From positions 1,550,001-1,614,000 of the forward strand of contig CAVQBR010000002.1 in NCBI GenBank assembly GCA_963710865.1: a stretch of 64,000 nt of DNA, in the 5' to 3' direction. This document shows, one piece after another, positions 41,404 through 50,606 of this stretch (positions are counted from its first letter, which is position 1; each line of letters opens with the position of its first letter). The translations under genes were made by a program, and so were the position numbers. The notes beneath the pieces were generated by a model. It was not told the DNA's origin. It worked only from the letters and a program-made list of their open reading frames with translations, and made no database searches. The DNA comes from PRDV01 sp963710865. GTDB taxonomy: Bacteria > Babelota > Babeliae > Babelales > Babelaceae.

Positions 41404-42966
41404 TTAAGCTTCCGCGACATCTAGTATTTCATCCTCATCTTCATCGCAACACCCGCATATGCAGCTGTCATCGTCGGATGATTCGAAGGTCGCAAATGAG
41501 TTCATAATTTGGGCGACATTCTGGATCAATAGATTGCGTCCCATATGGCCCAGATCATCGGTAAGGTACTCCTGCTTGTCCAGATCGAGCATAAACTCAA
41601 CTTCTTCAAATGGGGTAAGCAGTACGTCTACTTTTTCTTCTTTATAGACTCTTTGTATTTCTGGTAGCAATTCATCTGGATACAATTCGCACGAATACCA
41701 AACGAGGTTTGCCGTGAACCATGGATCATTGCATAACGAAGAATTAAATAATGTTCTAAAATAACTTATCGCTTCACCTCTTCTTAAATACCCAAGAGAT
41801 ACCAAGCCAACGATTGTTTCAAGAGCATAATCGCGTGAGTCATCGTGAATACATTCATTTTCTATTAACCCTTTAAGAGCCTCGAGGTTTCCGTCGTAGG
41901 TAGAAAGCAAAAAGCCGGAGAGCGAGTCAAATACTTCTCCGGAGAACAGCTCATCAGGCCATTCGCCAGGCAAGCTTGCAATTTTTACAATATACTCAAA
42001 TGCGCGCTTTTCTCTGAACTTAGAAGCCAAATAAAGCGCAAACATAAGATTCCTCGATGAGAGATCGAGAGTTGCATAGTTGTCTGCAGCATCTTTAAGA
42101 ATCTTAAGCAGGTACGGGGTTATTCGCTCTTTCATTGAAAGGGCTTTTTCAAGCGCTTTGTAAGGAAACTCATTTTCAGCAGTATTGAATGTGTTAAACA
42201 GAGCTGTAATTTTTGGGTCATCGATGTGAACTGTTTTGTGCTCAAAAAAATTCAGGTGGCACATGCTTTCAGCTACATTGGTAATAGGTAAAAACTCGGT
42301 GGTCGATAAGAGTCTTTCTTTTATGCAGCGACTGTGGCCAAGATCCATGAGTTCTTTCACAAATTCAGGTTCAACAGGGAAGCTGTTCTTATACTGCGTC
42401 AGAGCCTGTTTAATTTCCTTCAGCAAGTCTCCTGGATAGATATTACCTGAATATAAAATCAGAAAGGTACGGAACTGTTCATTTTTGCACAGCTCAGATT
42501 GATAGAGCTGTTTAAAGTATGAAATCACAAAGTCCCTTTGAATTGTTCCCTTCAGCAATAACCCTATGAGACACTCAAAGCCTGCGCATCTAAAAATTTG
42601 ATGGATCGTTTCATTTTCGATGAGTGACGTGAGAGCATTGATATCACCATTATAAGTAGAGAGCAAGTAGCGAGCATACTGACCTATAGCGCCTCCAAGA
42701 AGTTCCTCCGCACGCTCGGTTGGTAATGCTGAAAGCTTGAGAATTGCTGGAAATGCTTTTTGTTCTCTAAAGAGAGAGAGGAGTGTAAGAGCATAGGTAA
42801 GCTCGAGAGTAGTTTCCTTGCAGGGGCTCTTCGTAGGTCCCTCTTCAACAATCGCTAACAAGTATGGTGTAATCTCTTCCCGCTGCTCAATAGCAGCATT
42901 AATTGCTTCTTGAGGAAAATAACCCTTGGTTCGTCTACATTCTTGAAGTATTTCTTTAATTTTCAT
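41404..42966 (-). CDS. Protein with two DUF1186-like helical domains
   Basis: A 520-residue protein lacking a signal peptide, the only non-Fic gene inside the array. It is a tandem duplication: residues ~1-250 and ~255-490 share the order FPxxAxxxAxxxxExITPYLL, LLSxFREKxAFxxIxKxASLPxE, LLSTYxGxxxALxxLIEN, then xGLxxxGxxxRxxxISYFxxL and YPxDLLxEI. This matches my memory of DUF1186, a HEAT-like helical family. The C-terminus is a Cys/Asp/Glu cluster (CICGCCDEDEDE) that could bind metal. Start supported by AAAGGA. Role unknown; perhaps a cytoplasmic partner of the array products. Confidence 0.65.
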   Translation of the reverse strand: MKIKEILQECRRTKGYFPQEAINAAIEQREEITPYLLAIVEEGPTKSPCKETTLELTYALTLLSLFREQKAFPAILKLSALPTERAEELLGGAIGQYARYLLSTYNGDINALTSLIENETIHQIFRCAGFECLIGLLLKGTIQRDFVISYFKQLYQSELCKNEQFRTFLILYSGNIYPGDLLKEIKQALTQYKNSFPVEPEFVKELMDLGHSRCIKERLLSTTEFLPITNVAESMCHLNFFEHKTVHIDDPKITALFNTFNTAENEFPYKALEKALSMKERITPYLLKILKDAADNYATLDLSSRNLMFALYLASKFREKRAFEYIVKIASLPGEWPDELFSGEVFDSLSGFLLSTYDGNLEALKGLIENECIHDDSRDYALETIVGLVSLGYLRRGEAISYFRTLFNSSLCNDPWFTANLVWYSCELYPDELLPEIQRVYKEEKVDVLLTPFEEVEFMLDLDKQEYLTDDLGHMGRNLLIQNVAQIMNSFATFESSDDDSCICGCCDEDEDEILDVAEA

Positions 42967-43009
42967 GCCATCCTTTATAGCTTAACCTGCAATAATTAGC
43001 CGAGTCTTT

Positions 43010-44206
43010 CTAGAGCACTTGTCCTCGGAATGTCTCCTGGATTTCAATAATTCGTTGAGCAATCAATTGTAAGAAAACTTGATACGCTCGTTCAGAGTTT
43101 ATATCGAGAAGGAGCTTTTTAACGAAGGCTTCATCAGCCTCGCTCAAGAGTGGTGGAAGAAACCCATGACTGAGCAACACGCCACCTGCAGCAGCTCGTG
43201 CTGTACTCATATTGCCTTCATTCCAGCAACGAATGGTCAGCATGTCCCACCAAAGGCGCGCAGCTTTTTCAATTGGGTGGACTGTAGGAAGCTTCGCTTT
43301 GTCTAGTGCAGCTGTTAACAGGGGAACGATGTCCTCAGGATTTGGAAACAGTTTCACGCGCAGAGCTATCCATCTTTTTGCATTTATATAGCCTTGTTCG
43401 TAGTCAGGAAAGAGTCGAGCTTCCTCTTCCCAGGCTTCTATTTCGCGAGGACTGATTGTCAGCGGCAAATCGAGTTGATCTTTTAATATAATCGTGTCTT
43501 GTGCGTCAATAAAGACTTGAAATAATCTCTGTATGCTTTCAGTGCTAATGAGATCGACCGGCTTTGCTCTTAAGTAGCGGTCCATGTCTGTCATTATGCC
43601 GTCGAGTGTTTCGCAAAATGGTTTTTCGTGTGCTTTATCGGACTCGAACTCTTTAAACTGATTTGTACCAGGAGTTCGCAAAAGATAATGAAAAAATACA
43701 TACTCAGTCTGACTGAAAAGGCGCTTCTCTTCGATTCTCTGCCTTTCACGGAATATACCTCGCGTCATGAAGGTAAGGCGAGTGACTCTGTCATTTAAAG
43801 CCGTCAAATGGGCAAGAGAGGTGTCAGCGGAACACTTCAGCCAATCTCCAACTAGGTTGAGTGCATGTATCCAATCATAGCCATGAGAAAGGAAGGCAAT
43901 TTTTTCCACAACCTGTTCTGCAGGGAGGTTTTGAGTGAGCTTGTCTATTTGGACACGCGTTGCTTTTGGTGCATACTTTTTTCTTTTTTCAAGCTCCTCG
44001 TGGCTAACAGCTAAAGTGAAAGAACTGTTCGGGTGCTTATAGAAATAGTCTGGTACATGCTGAAAAGAAGCAGAGAATGGCTGTATATCCTCTATTTGTA
44101 CATTCGCTGGCCGCTCTTCAGTCTTTACTTCCATCATAGCTTGAAGTGCTTGTATTGAAAGTAGACTCCACGAAAGAGTGTGGAAATAAAAGAGATTTTG
44201 TTTCAT
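43010..44206 (-). CDS. Secreted Fic-fold protein 2, degenerate active site
   Basis: 398 residues from the Met at 44206, chosen because the signal peptide (LFYFHTLSWSLLSIQALQA) follows directly; a Met 16 codons earlier is possible. The box DIQPFSASFQHVPDYF is conserved. At the Fic loop the sequence is RCWNEGNMSTAR: Arg326 stands where the catalytic His belongs, Trp replaces Phe and the anchoring Lys-Arg pair is gone. The fold is otherwise retained (LNDRVTRLTFMTRGIFRER, AFVKKLLLDIN). Very probably a pseudoenzyme. Confidence 0.8.
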   Translation of the reverse strand: MKQNLFYFHTLSWSLLSIQALQAMMEVKTEERPANVQIEDIQPFSASFQHVPDYFYKHPNSSFTLAVSHEELEKRKKYAPKATRVQIDKLTQNLPAEQVVEKIAFLSHGYDWIHALNLVGDWLKCSADTSLAHLTALNDRVTRLTFMTRGIFRERQRIEEKRLFSQTEYVFFHYLLRTPGTNQFKEFESDKAHEKPFCETLDGIMTDMDRYLRAKPVDLISTESIQRLFQVFIDAQDTIILKDQLDLPLTISPREIEAWEEEARLFPDYEQGYINAKRWIALRVKLFPNPEDIVPLLTAALDKAKLPTVHPIEKAARLWWDMLTIRCWNEGNMSTARAAAGGVLLSHGFLPPLLSEADEAFVKKLLLDINSERAYQVFLQLIAQRIIEIQETFRGQVL

Positions 44207-44359
44207 ACCTGATTCCGATTGTTTGAATGTTAACGTAGCTACTAGTGTGCTCATTTTGAATCATTCTGTAAAGGGGGTAGAAAGCGATGTGAGGCCCTCG
44301 CGTACGAGGGCCTTTGAACAGTAATTTCGATACTTACTCCTTGGAAAGAGTTTTGTTCT

Positions 44360-45601
44360 TCAGAGTGTTTGTCCTGCGTGGTTATCCTGGGTCCTTTTGA
44401 CCATACGGGCAACAAATTGTGTAAAGAGCTCATAACCGCTTTCAGGATTCAAGCTTTTTATAAATATCTCATCATAGAGTGCCACATCGTCCTTCGTAAG
44501 AATCGGAGGAAGATAGCCATGTTGCAACAATATGATCGCTGCAAGTGCTCTACCCGTTCTTTTATGCGCGCCATTCCATGCATGTATACGCACACAATCT
44601 AACCAGATGCGAGCAGCCTTTTCGATAGGGTGAAGAGAACTTCTTGTGTATGCATCGACGAGGTCACGAAGTAGCTGAGGAATTTTGCTGTGATGGCAGA
44701 AGCTATGTACTCTGTTGTCGTGCCACTTATGAATGTCTATCCAGCCTTCTTGATGATCGGGATTAGTTTGTTTATCTTCTGCTTCCCAGAGTGTGGGGGC
44801 AGTCAAATCAATGATTGAAGGGAGAAGGGTCTTGCGATGCAGAAGCTTTCGAAGGCTCACTGCTCGCAAAAATTTCTCGATGCTCTCGGTTGAAATAAGG
44901 TTGCCATCTTTCGCACGCAGAAAACGATCATTATTAGCCAGTACGCCTGCTACGGTAGGACAAAATTCTCGATCCGGTTCTTCTGGGTTTTCCAAACTTT
45001 TAAAAAAAGGGAGTGTTTCGCGTTCCCTGTTAAGATAATAAAAGAAGCTTTCTTCAGCAGGATCTAACTCCTTCAGAGGATAACACATTGCGCCTTGACG
45101 AAATCCCCGCTCTTCGATGGTTAATCTACCCAAGCGGGCATTGAGCTCATTCATCAGATCCACTGTTATAGTTCCACGTGGCAATACTTTTTCAACTAAA
45201 TTCATTGCATGGATCCAGTCGTATGTTTCTCCCATCACGAGACGTTGAGCATCAGTTTTTGCTAAAGTTTGTTGCATATTTTCGGGTCTAAGTTGTTCCT
45301 CCGTCGGCAAATCCTTCTTAAGAACCATTTTAAGGACACCATCCTTTGTTGCGCGTTCAGCAGCTGTTTTAATGGCTGCAAAGTTTGCAGCGGACCAGTT
45401 GCGCTGGAGATAGGGTGGATTTGCAAAGATGATTTGTGGCACATGATCAAATGGTGCTGCAAAGGGGAGTATATCTGCAATGACAAGTGAGCTTTCTGGC
45501 TCAACACAAGACGCAGATTTTTGCATTGCAACGGTGAGAGGTGCGCTCGCAAGTGTATACAATACAACACTAAGCGAAACAAACGATAAAAGCCTTTTCA
45601 T
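44360..45601 (-). CDS. Secreted Fic-domain protein 3 (catalytic His present)
   Basis: 413 residues with a strong signal peptide (LLSFVSLSVVLYTLASAPLTVA). Box DILPFAAPFDHVPQIIFANPPY. The Fic loop is HAWNGAHKRTGR: His340 is present, Trp replaces the usual Phe, and the second Arg (GR) is kept where most of its neighbours have Lys. The tail SLNPESGYELF retains the Ser-xxx-Glu spacing discussed in the findings. Preceded by SD AAAGG; 67 bp from its upstream neighbour. Confidence 0.87.
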   Translation of the reverse strand: MKRLLSFVSLSVVLYTLASAPLTVAMQKSASCVEPESSLVIADILPFAAPFDHVPQIIFANPPYLQRNWSAANFAAIKTAAERATKDGVLKMVLKKDLPTEEQLRPENMQQTLAKTDAQRLVMGETYDWIHAMNLVEKVLPRGTITVDLMNELNARLGRLTIEERGFRQGAMCYPLKELDPAEESFFYYLNRERETLPFFKSLENPEEPDREFCPTVAGVLANNDRFLRAKDGNLISTESIEKFLRAVSLRKLLHRKTLLPSIIDLTAPTLWEAEDKQTNPDHQEGWIDIHKWHDNRVHSFCHHSKIPQLLRDLVDAYTRSSLHPIEKAARIWLDCVRIHAWNGAHKRTGRALAAIILLQHGYLPPILTKDDVALYDEIFIKSLNPESGYELFTQFVARMVKRTQDNHAGQTL

Positions 45602-45668
45602 TGAAATAACCTTTCGGGTGTAATAATTTTCACTCTATGAAACCATGGTAGCAGATTGAGAATGCAAG

Positions 45669-46862
45669 TCAAAGAGGCCCAGTTTCTCTGTTTAAACCAA
45701 GAGAGCACTGCACCTGTGTTCGCTTAACGAGGCGAGCTACAAATTGTGTAAAACGCTCATATCCCGCTTGAGGATCTAAACTCTCTATAAGTATTTTGGT
45801 ATACAGTTCAACGTCTTCTTCTGTAATGAGAGGAGGAAGGTAACCATGTTTCAACAAAATGAAACTTGCCAGAGCTTTACCCGTTCTTTTATGGGCACCA
45901 TTAAAGGGATGTATCCTTACCAAATCGAGCCAGAGATGGGCAGCCTGCTCAATAGGGTGCAGACGTTCAGACGAACAGTGTTCCAGTGCTTGCCTTAAGC
46001 GTGATTCGATAACCCCGGGATCGCAAAACAGGTACCTTCTTTGGTCCCACCATCGGTGTATATTTATCCAGCCTGCAGGATGAAGAGGAGTAATGGATCT
46101 GTCTTCGGCTTCCCAGCGGTCTGCTTCCTGTGCATCTATGGTATATGGTTCGTATGTGTCTTCATTTCTAATTGCTTGAGATTCGTTTACTAATCTGAGA
46201 AAGCGTTTTACGCTTTCGGTAGCTACGAATGCGCGATCGCTAAACCTGAGATAGCGATCTTTGTTATCCACGAGGTCGTCTATAGTTTCGCAAAAAGCTA
46301 TCGGATGGCTCTTTGTGCTCTCAAAATGCCTAAAGAATTCTCTAGTAAGAGCCTCTCGTTCCGTATAGTTTAAAAATACTTCTTCTGTAACGTTCAAATC
46401 GTATTCCCATTTCATAAAGATGGTACGGAAATCTCCTGGGTTTTCGATTGTCAGACGGCACATCCGTGCATTCAGCTCTTGTACCAAGTCTAGTGATAGA
46501 GTACCCTCTGATAGGTGGCTCTCGATAAAATTTATTGCATGGAGCCAGTCGTAGAATTCTGCCATCCGAAGACAGCTGTTTTCAAATTCGGCCTCACTTT
46601 TTGAAGCTCGAGGAATCGCGTCCCTGATTGCTTGCATTGTTACGGTTTCGGTCTCGGCCCTGCGAATTTTAGTACTGCTAAGCGGACAGACTCTGTAAGG
46701 TGGGTTAGCAAAGACCATCAGTGGTACCTCTGTGAAAGGCGCAGAGAAGGGTTGAATATCTGCGATGACAAGTTGAGCTGGGGTTTCTAACTCAACTGCC
46801 TGCGCAGCCTGTATTGAGCTTGCAGGGTTAAGCAAAACAATACTGAGAATAATCTTTTTCAT
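45669..46862 (-). CDS. Secreted Fic-domain protein 4 (catalytic His present)
   Basis: 397 residues from the second of two tandem ATGs; GGAG lies 5 bp upstream in the conserved leader GGAGTCATGATG shared by several array genes, which decides the start (an upstream frame extension merely translates this leader). Signal KIILSIVLLNPASSIQA. The loop is HPFNGAHKRTGK with His318. The C-terminus is longer than in siblings (QCSLGLNRETGPL). Box DIQPFSAPFTEVPLMVFANPPY. Confidence 0.87.
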   Translation of the reverse strand: MKKIILSIVLLNPASSIQAAQAVELETPAQLVIADIQPFSAPFTEVPLMVFANPPYRVCPLSSTKIRRAETETVTMQAIRDAIPRASKSEAEFENSCLRMAEFYDWLHAINFIESHLSEGTLSLDLVQELNARMCRLTIENPGDFRTIFMKWEYDLNVTEEVFLNYTEREALTREFFRHFESTKSHPIAFCETIDDLVDNKDRYLRFSDRAFVATESVKRFLRLVNESQAIRNEDTYEPYTIDAQEADRWEAEDRSITPLHPAGWINIHRWWDQRRYLFCDPGVIESRLRQALEHCSSERLHPIEQAAHLWLDLVRIHPFNGAHKRTGKALASFILLKHGYLPPLITEEDVELYTKILIESLDPQAGYERFTQFVARLVKRTQVQCSLGLNRETGPL

Positions 46863-46899
46863 CATGACTCCATTCGTAAGGGAGGGCTTGCGCACCTAT

Positions 46900-48090
46900 T
46901 TAAACTGTTCGACCTGCATATTGAGTCTGAGCTCGTTGAACAAGACCGGCAATATATTGTGTGAAATAGTGATATCCTCTTCGAGGATCCAGGTTTGCTC
47001 GGAGCATTTTCCGACATTCTTTAACGTCATCTTTTGTAAGAAGTGGCGGAAGGTATCCATGCTTTAGCAATATGAAGCTAGCAACTGCCTTGGCCGTTCG
47101 CATGTTAGCGTCTTGAAATGGGTGTATACGTATAATACCGAGCCAGATGTGCGCAGCCTGCTCAATAGGGTGCAGAGAGCTTCTTGTGTTGATACGAATA
47201 GTTTCGGTCAAACGGTGTTCAATTTCTTTTGGATCGCAGAAAGCATACATCCTCTTGTCAAACCAGTAAGTAAAATCAACATAGCCCGCTTTATATTCAT
47301 CATTCGTTTCTTTTTCTTCCATTTCCCAAGCTTCGGCTTCATGAACGTCGATCTCGCGGGGTAGACCTGTTTCCTCGTCGATCACTAGGGGAAATTTCAG
47401 TTTCATGGTGTCAAACAACTCTCGGATGCTCTGAGTGGAGATATATCTTTGATCTATAACACTTAAAAACCCATCTTCATCATTCAAGATCCCGAAAGTT
47501 GACTCACAAAACTTTTTACTACGCTCTTTTGAAGCCCCAAGCTCTTTGAAAACGTGGCGATAGCGTTGTGTGCGAGCTATGTAAAGAGAAAAGAGTCTCT
47601 CGGCACACGTGAATTCACACAATTCCCATTGCTGCCCTTCATTACGAAATGCGCCTTCTTTTTCTACGGTTAATCTTCCTAAGCGCCGATTTACTTCTTG
47701 TACGAATGCAAGATCAAGGGTTCTATCATGCAAGTGATCACTGATATAATTCATAGCAGCAATCCAGCCGTAGGATTCAGCTGTTTCAATGTGTTTTTCG
47801 ACCAAGGATTTCGTGCTCAGAGGCTGAGATGCCGTCTGCTTTAGCAATAAGCTTCGTATCTGCTCATGAGTTGCCGTTTGTGCTGCTTTTCTAATTGCTG
47901 CACAACTTTCATCAGTCAATTTCAGGACCCTATGAGGAGGGTTTGCAAATACGATTCGCGGTACCTGCGTAAATGGCGCACTGAATGGTTTACTATCGGC
48001 AACTTCAAGATAGTCAATTAATTCAGCACTCTGCACCTGTACAAACCCAGTTAAACTGTATAAAGCGATACTAAAAATAATCTTTTTCAT
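46900..48090 (-). CDS. Secreted Fic-domain protein 5 (His present, loop altered)
   Basis: 396 residues, start as in protein 4 (GGAG before ATGATG). The loop is HPFQDANMRTAK: His323 is present but Met replaces the Lys of NKR. The box reads DSKPFSAPFTQVPRIVFANPPH. The tail is NLDPRRGYHYF, as in the histidine-less block that follows. Gap to the next gene is 40 bp, so it is likely co-transcribed. Possibly active, possibly in transition. Confidence 0.85.
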   Translation of the reverse strand: MKKIIFSIALYSLTGFVQVQSAELIDYLEVADSKPFSAPFTQVPRIVFANPPHRVLKLTDESCAAIRKAAQTATHEQIRSLLLKQTASQPLSTKSLVEKHIETAESYGWIAAMNYISDHLHDRTLDLAFVQEVNRRLGRLTVEKEGAFRNEGQQWELCEFTCAERLFSLYIARTQRYRHVFKELGASKERSKKFCESTFGILNDEDGFLSVIDQRYISTQSIRELFDTMKLKFPLVIDEETGLPREIDVHEAEAWEMEEKETNDEYKAGYVDFTYWFDKRMYAFCDPKEIEHRLTETIRINTRSSLHPIEQAAHIWLGIIRIHPFQDANMRTAKAVASFILLKHGYLPPLLTKDDVKECRKMLRANLDPRRGYHYFTQYIAGLVQRAQTQYAGRTV

Positions 48091-48130
48091 CATAACTCCA
48101 TTCATAAGGGAGGGCTTGGGTGCCCTCATT

Positions 48131-49318
48131 TTAAACTATTTGACCAGCGTATTGATCTTGGGTCCGTTTAACGAGACGAGCAAGATATAGTGTGAAGTAG
48201 TGATATCCCCTTCGAGGATCAATATTTGCTGCAAGCCTTTTCCGGCATTCTTCAACATCATCCTTTGTAAGAAGTGGAGGAAGATATCCATGCTTTAACA
48301 ATATGAAGGTAGCAATTGCCTTGGCCGTTCGCTTGTTAGCGTCATTAAAAGGATTAATACGTATAATGTCGAGCCAGATGTGCGCAGCCTGCTCAATAGG
48401 GTGCAGAGCGCTTCTTGAGTTGAGACGAATGGATTGGGTAAAGAGTTCTTCTACTTCCCATGACATGCAGAAAGCATACACCCTCTTCTCAAACCAGTGC
48501 TTAACATCGATATAGCCAGCTTTATATTCAGGATTAGTCTCTTTTTCTTCTAATTCCCATGCTTCCGCAGCATGAATGTCGAGTTTAAACGGCTGATGAG
48601 TTTTCTGGTCTATCAATACGGCATGTAAATGATTTATGGCATTAAACAGCTCTTTGATGCTCTGTGTCGAGATGTGCTCACCACTGACTCTTAAATAGTT
48701 ATCCTGATCATTCATGATCTCGTCCATCGATTCACAAAACTTTTTACCCCGTTCTGCTCCCGTTTCCAACTTTCGGAAAAAGTCGAGATAGTTTCCTTCC
48801 CGACTTACGTAATAGTAAAACATGGCAGTTGCGTTGTCGAATTCACGCAGCAGCCTTTCAAGTTCATTTCGACGAAATCTACCTGAATTTTCCGTGCTTA
48901 GTCTTCCTAAGCGTCGATTTACTTCTTTCACAAACGCTATATCAATCTCTGTGTCTTGCAAGCGCTCGCTAATATAATTCATAGCATCAACCCAGTCGTA
49001 GGATTCAGCTGTTTCAAGGCATTTTGCTTCAAAAGCGTAACCGCTCAGAGGCTGACCTGTGTTCTGCTTTTGCACTGAGCTACGTATCTGTTCATGAGTT
49101 ACCGTTTGAGCAGCCTTTCTGATCGCAGCACAACTTTCATCAGTCAATTTCAGGATCCTACGAGGAGGGTTTGCAAAGACTATCCGAGGCACGTGCGTAA
49201 ATGGTGCGCCGAATGGTTTAATATCGGTAACCTCAAGATAGTCCACTAATTGAGCACTCTGCAGCTGTACAAACCCAGTTAAAATGTATAAAGCGATACT
49301 AAAAATAGTCTTTTTCAT
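48131..49318 (-). CDS. Secreted Fic-fold protein 6, His replaced by Asn
   Basis: 395 residues. Loop NPFNDANKRTAK: everything that binds the anion is kept but Asn322 replaces the catalytic His. Start after GGAATTATGATG. Box DIKPFGAPFTHVPRIVFANPPR followed by KLTDESCAAIRKAAQ, shared almost unchanged with proteins 7-12. The Fic core element LNRRLGRL appears as VNRRLGRLSTENSGRFRR. Probable pseudoenzyme or binding protein. Confidence 0.85.
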   Translation of the reverse strand: MKKTIFSIALYILTGFVQLQSAQLVDYLEVTDIKPFGAPFTHVPRIVFANPPRRILKLTDESCAAIRKAAQTVTHEQIRSSVQKQNTGQPLSGYAFEAKCLETAESYDWVDAMNYISERLQDTEIDIAFVKEVNRRLGRLSTENSGRFRRNELERLLREFDNATAMFYYYVSREGNYLDFFRKLETGAERGKKFCESMDEIMNDQDNYLRVSGEHISTQSIKELFNAINHLHAVLIDQKTHQPFKLDIHAAEAWELEEKETNPEYKAGYIDVKHWFEKRVYAFCMSWEVEELFTQSIRLNSRSALHPIEQAAHIWLDIIRINPFNDANKRTAKAIATFILLKHGYLPPLLTKDDVEECRKRLAANIDPRRGYHYFTLYLARLVKRTQDQYAGQIV

Positions 49319-49359
49319 CATAATTCCATTCATCCGGGAGGGCTTGGGCACCCGCTATT

Positions 49360-50565
49360 TTAAACTACTTGACCTGCGTATTGATCTTGGGTTCGTTTAA
49401 CGAGACGAGCAAGATATTGTGTGAAGTAGTGGTATCCCCTTTGAGGTTCTATATTATCCTTAAGGATTTTCTTACATTCTTCGACGTCCTCACTTGTAAG
49501 AAGCGGTGGAAGATATCCGTGTTTTAACAATATGAAGGTAGCAATTGCCTTGGCAGTTCGCTTGTTAGCCTCACTAAAAGGATTTATCCGTATCATATCA
49601 ACCCAGATGTGGGCAGCCCTCTCAATAGGGTGCAGAGCACTTCTTGAGTTGAGACGAATGGATTGGGTCAAGAGTTGTTCGACTTCTTCTGGCTCACAAT
49701 AAATATAGATTCTCTTGTCAGACCAATGTTTAACATCGATATAGCCGGATTTATATTCAGAATTGGTCTCTTTTTCTTCTAACTCCCATGCGCCAGCTGC
49801 ATGAATATTGAGCTTGTAAGGTTGAAGAGTTTTTCGGTCTTTCCATACGGTATCTGAATGGTTCATAGCATTAAACAGCTCTGCGATGCTCTTGGTTTCA
49901 ATATATCTCTCATCTTTGACCTTTAAATATCTGTCCTGATTATTCCTGATCCCTCGCGCCGATTCACAAAACGGTTTACTCTGTGCTACTCCCTTGCCCA
50001 ACTCTCGGAAAAAGTTGAGATAGGCTTTTTCTCGACATATGTAATGCTGAAATAAGGCAGCTGTGGGGTCGGTATCAATCAGATCGTAAAGTGGGGTCTG
50101 ACGAAATCTGCCTGAATTTACTACGGTTAATCGCCCTAAGCGCAGATTTAGTTCTTTAACAAATTCTAGATCAACAGATCTATCTTGCAAGTGATCATTA
50201 ACGAAATTCATAGCATGTACCCAGTCGTAGGATTCAGCTGCTTCGAGGTGCTTTAGCAACAAGGCATGATTGCTCAGAGGCTGAGCTGCGTTTTGCTTTC
50301 GCACTGAGCTAGCTATCTGCTCATGAGTTACCGTTTGAGCTGCTTTCCTGATCGCAGCACAACTTTCATCAGTCAATTTCAGGATCCTACGAGGAGGGTT
50401 TGCAAAGACTATCCGAGGCACGTAGGTAAATGGTGCGCCGAATGGTTTAATATCGGTAACTTCAAGATAGTCCGAACTCGTTGCTGCTTCAGCTTTCTGC
50501 ATCGCTTGCGCAAACGAACTTGCTATTAAGTTATACACAACGATACTAAGAATACTATGTTTCAT
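49360..50565 (-). CDS. Secreted Fic-fold protein 7, His replaced by Asn
   Basis: 401 residues from the second tandem ATG (SD GGAG). Signal HSILSIVVYNLIASSFAQA. Loop NPFSEANKRTAK with Asn328 in place of His; the acidic Glu is present. Region ~160-200 (LYDLIDTDPTAALFQHYICREKAYL) differs from protein 6 but matches protein 10, which points to exchange of segments between copies. Tail NIEPQRGYHYF. Confidence 0.85.
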   Translation of the reverse strand: MKHSILSIVVYNLIASSFAQAMQKAEAATSSDYLEVTDIKPFGAPFTYVPRIVFANPPRRILKLTDESCAAIRKAAQTVTHEQIASSVRKQNAAQPLSNHALLLKHLEAAESYDWVHAMNFVNDHLQDRSVDLEFVKELNLRLGRLTVVNSGRFRQTPLYDLIDTDPTAALFQHYICREKAYLNFFRELGKGVAQSKPFCESARGIRNNQDRYLKVKDERYIETKSIAELFNAMNHSDTVWKDRKTLQPYKLNIHAAGAWELEEKETNSEYKSGYIDVKHWSDKRIYIYCEPEEVEQLLTQSIRLNSRSALHPIERAAHIWVDMIRINPFSEANKRTAKAIATFILLKHGYLPPLLTSEDVEECKKILKDNIEPQRGYHYFTQYLARLVKRTQDQYAGQVV

Positions 50566-50606
50566 CATGACTCCATCGGTAAGGAAGGGCTTGGGCGCCC
50601 GCCATG

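Noticed and set aside
41156..41407. 83-codon plus-strand frame (IDKTFISFSPADLEAARLY)
   Set aside because: Reads somewhat like a protein, but has no SD, no known family and overlaps the next gene's stop; not supportable.
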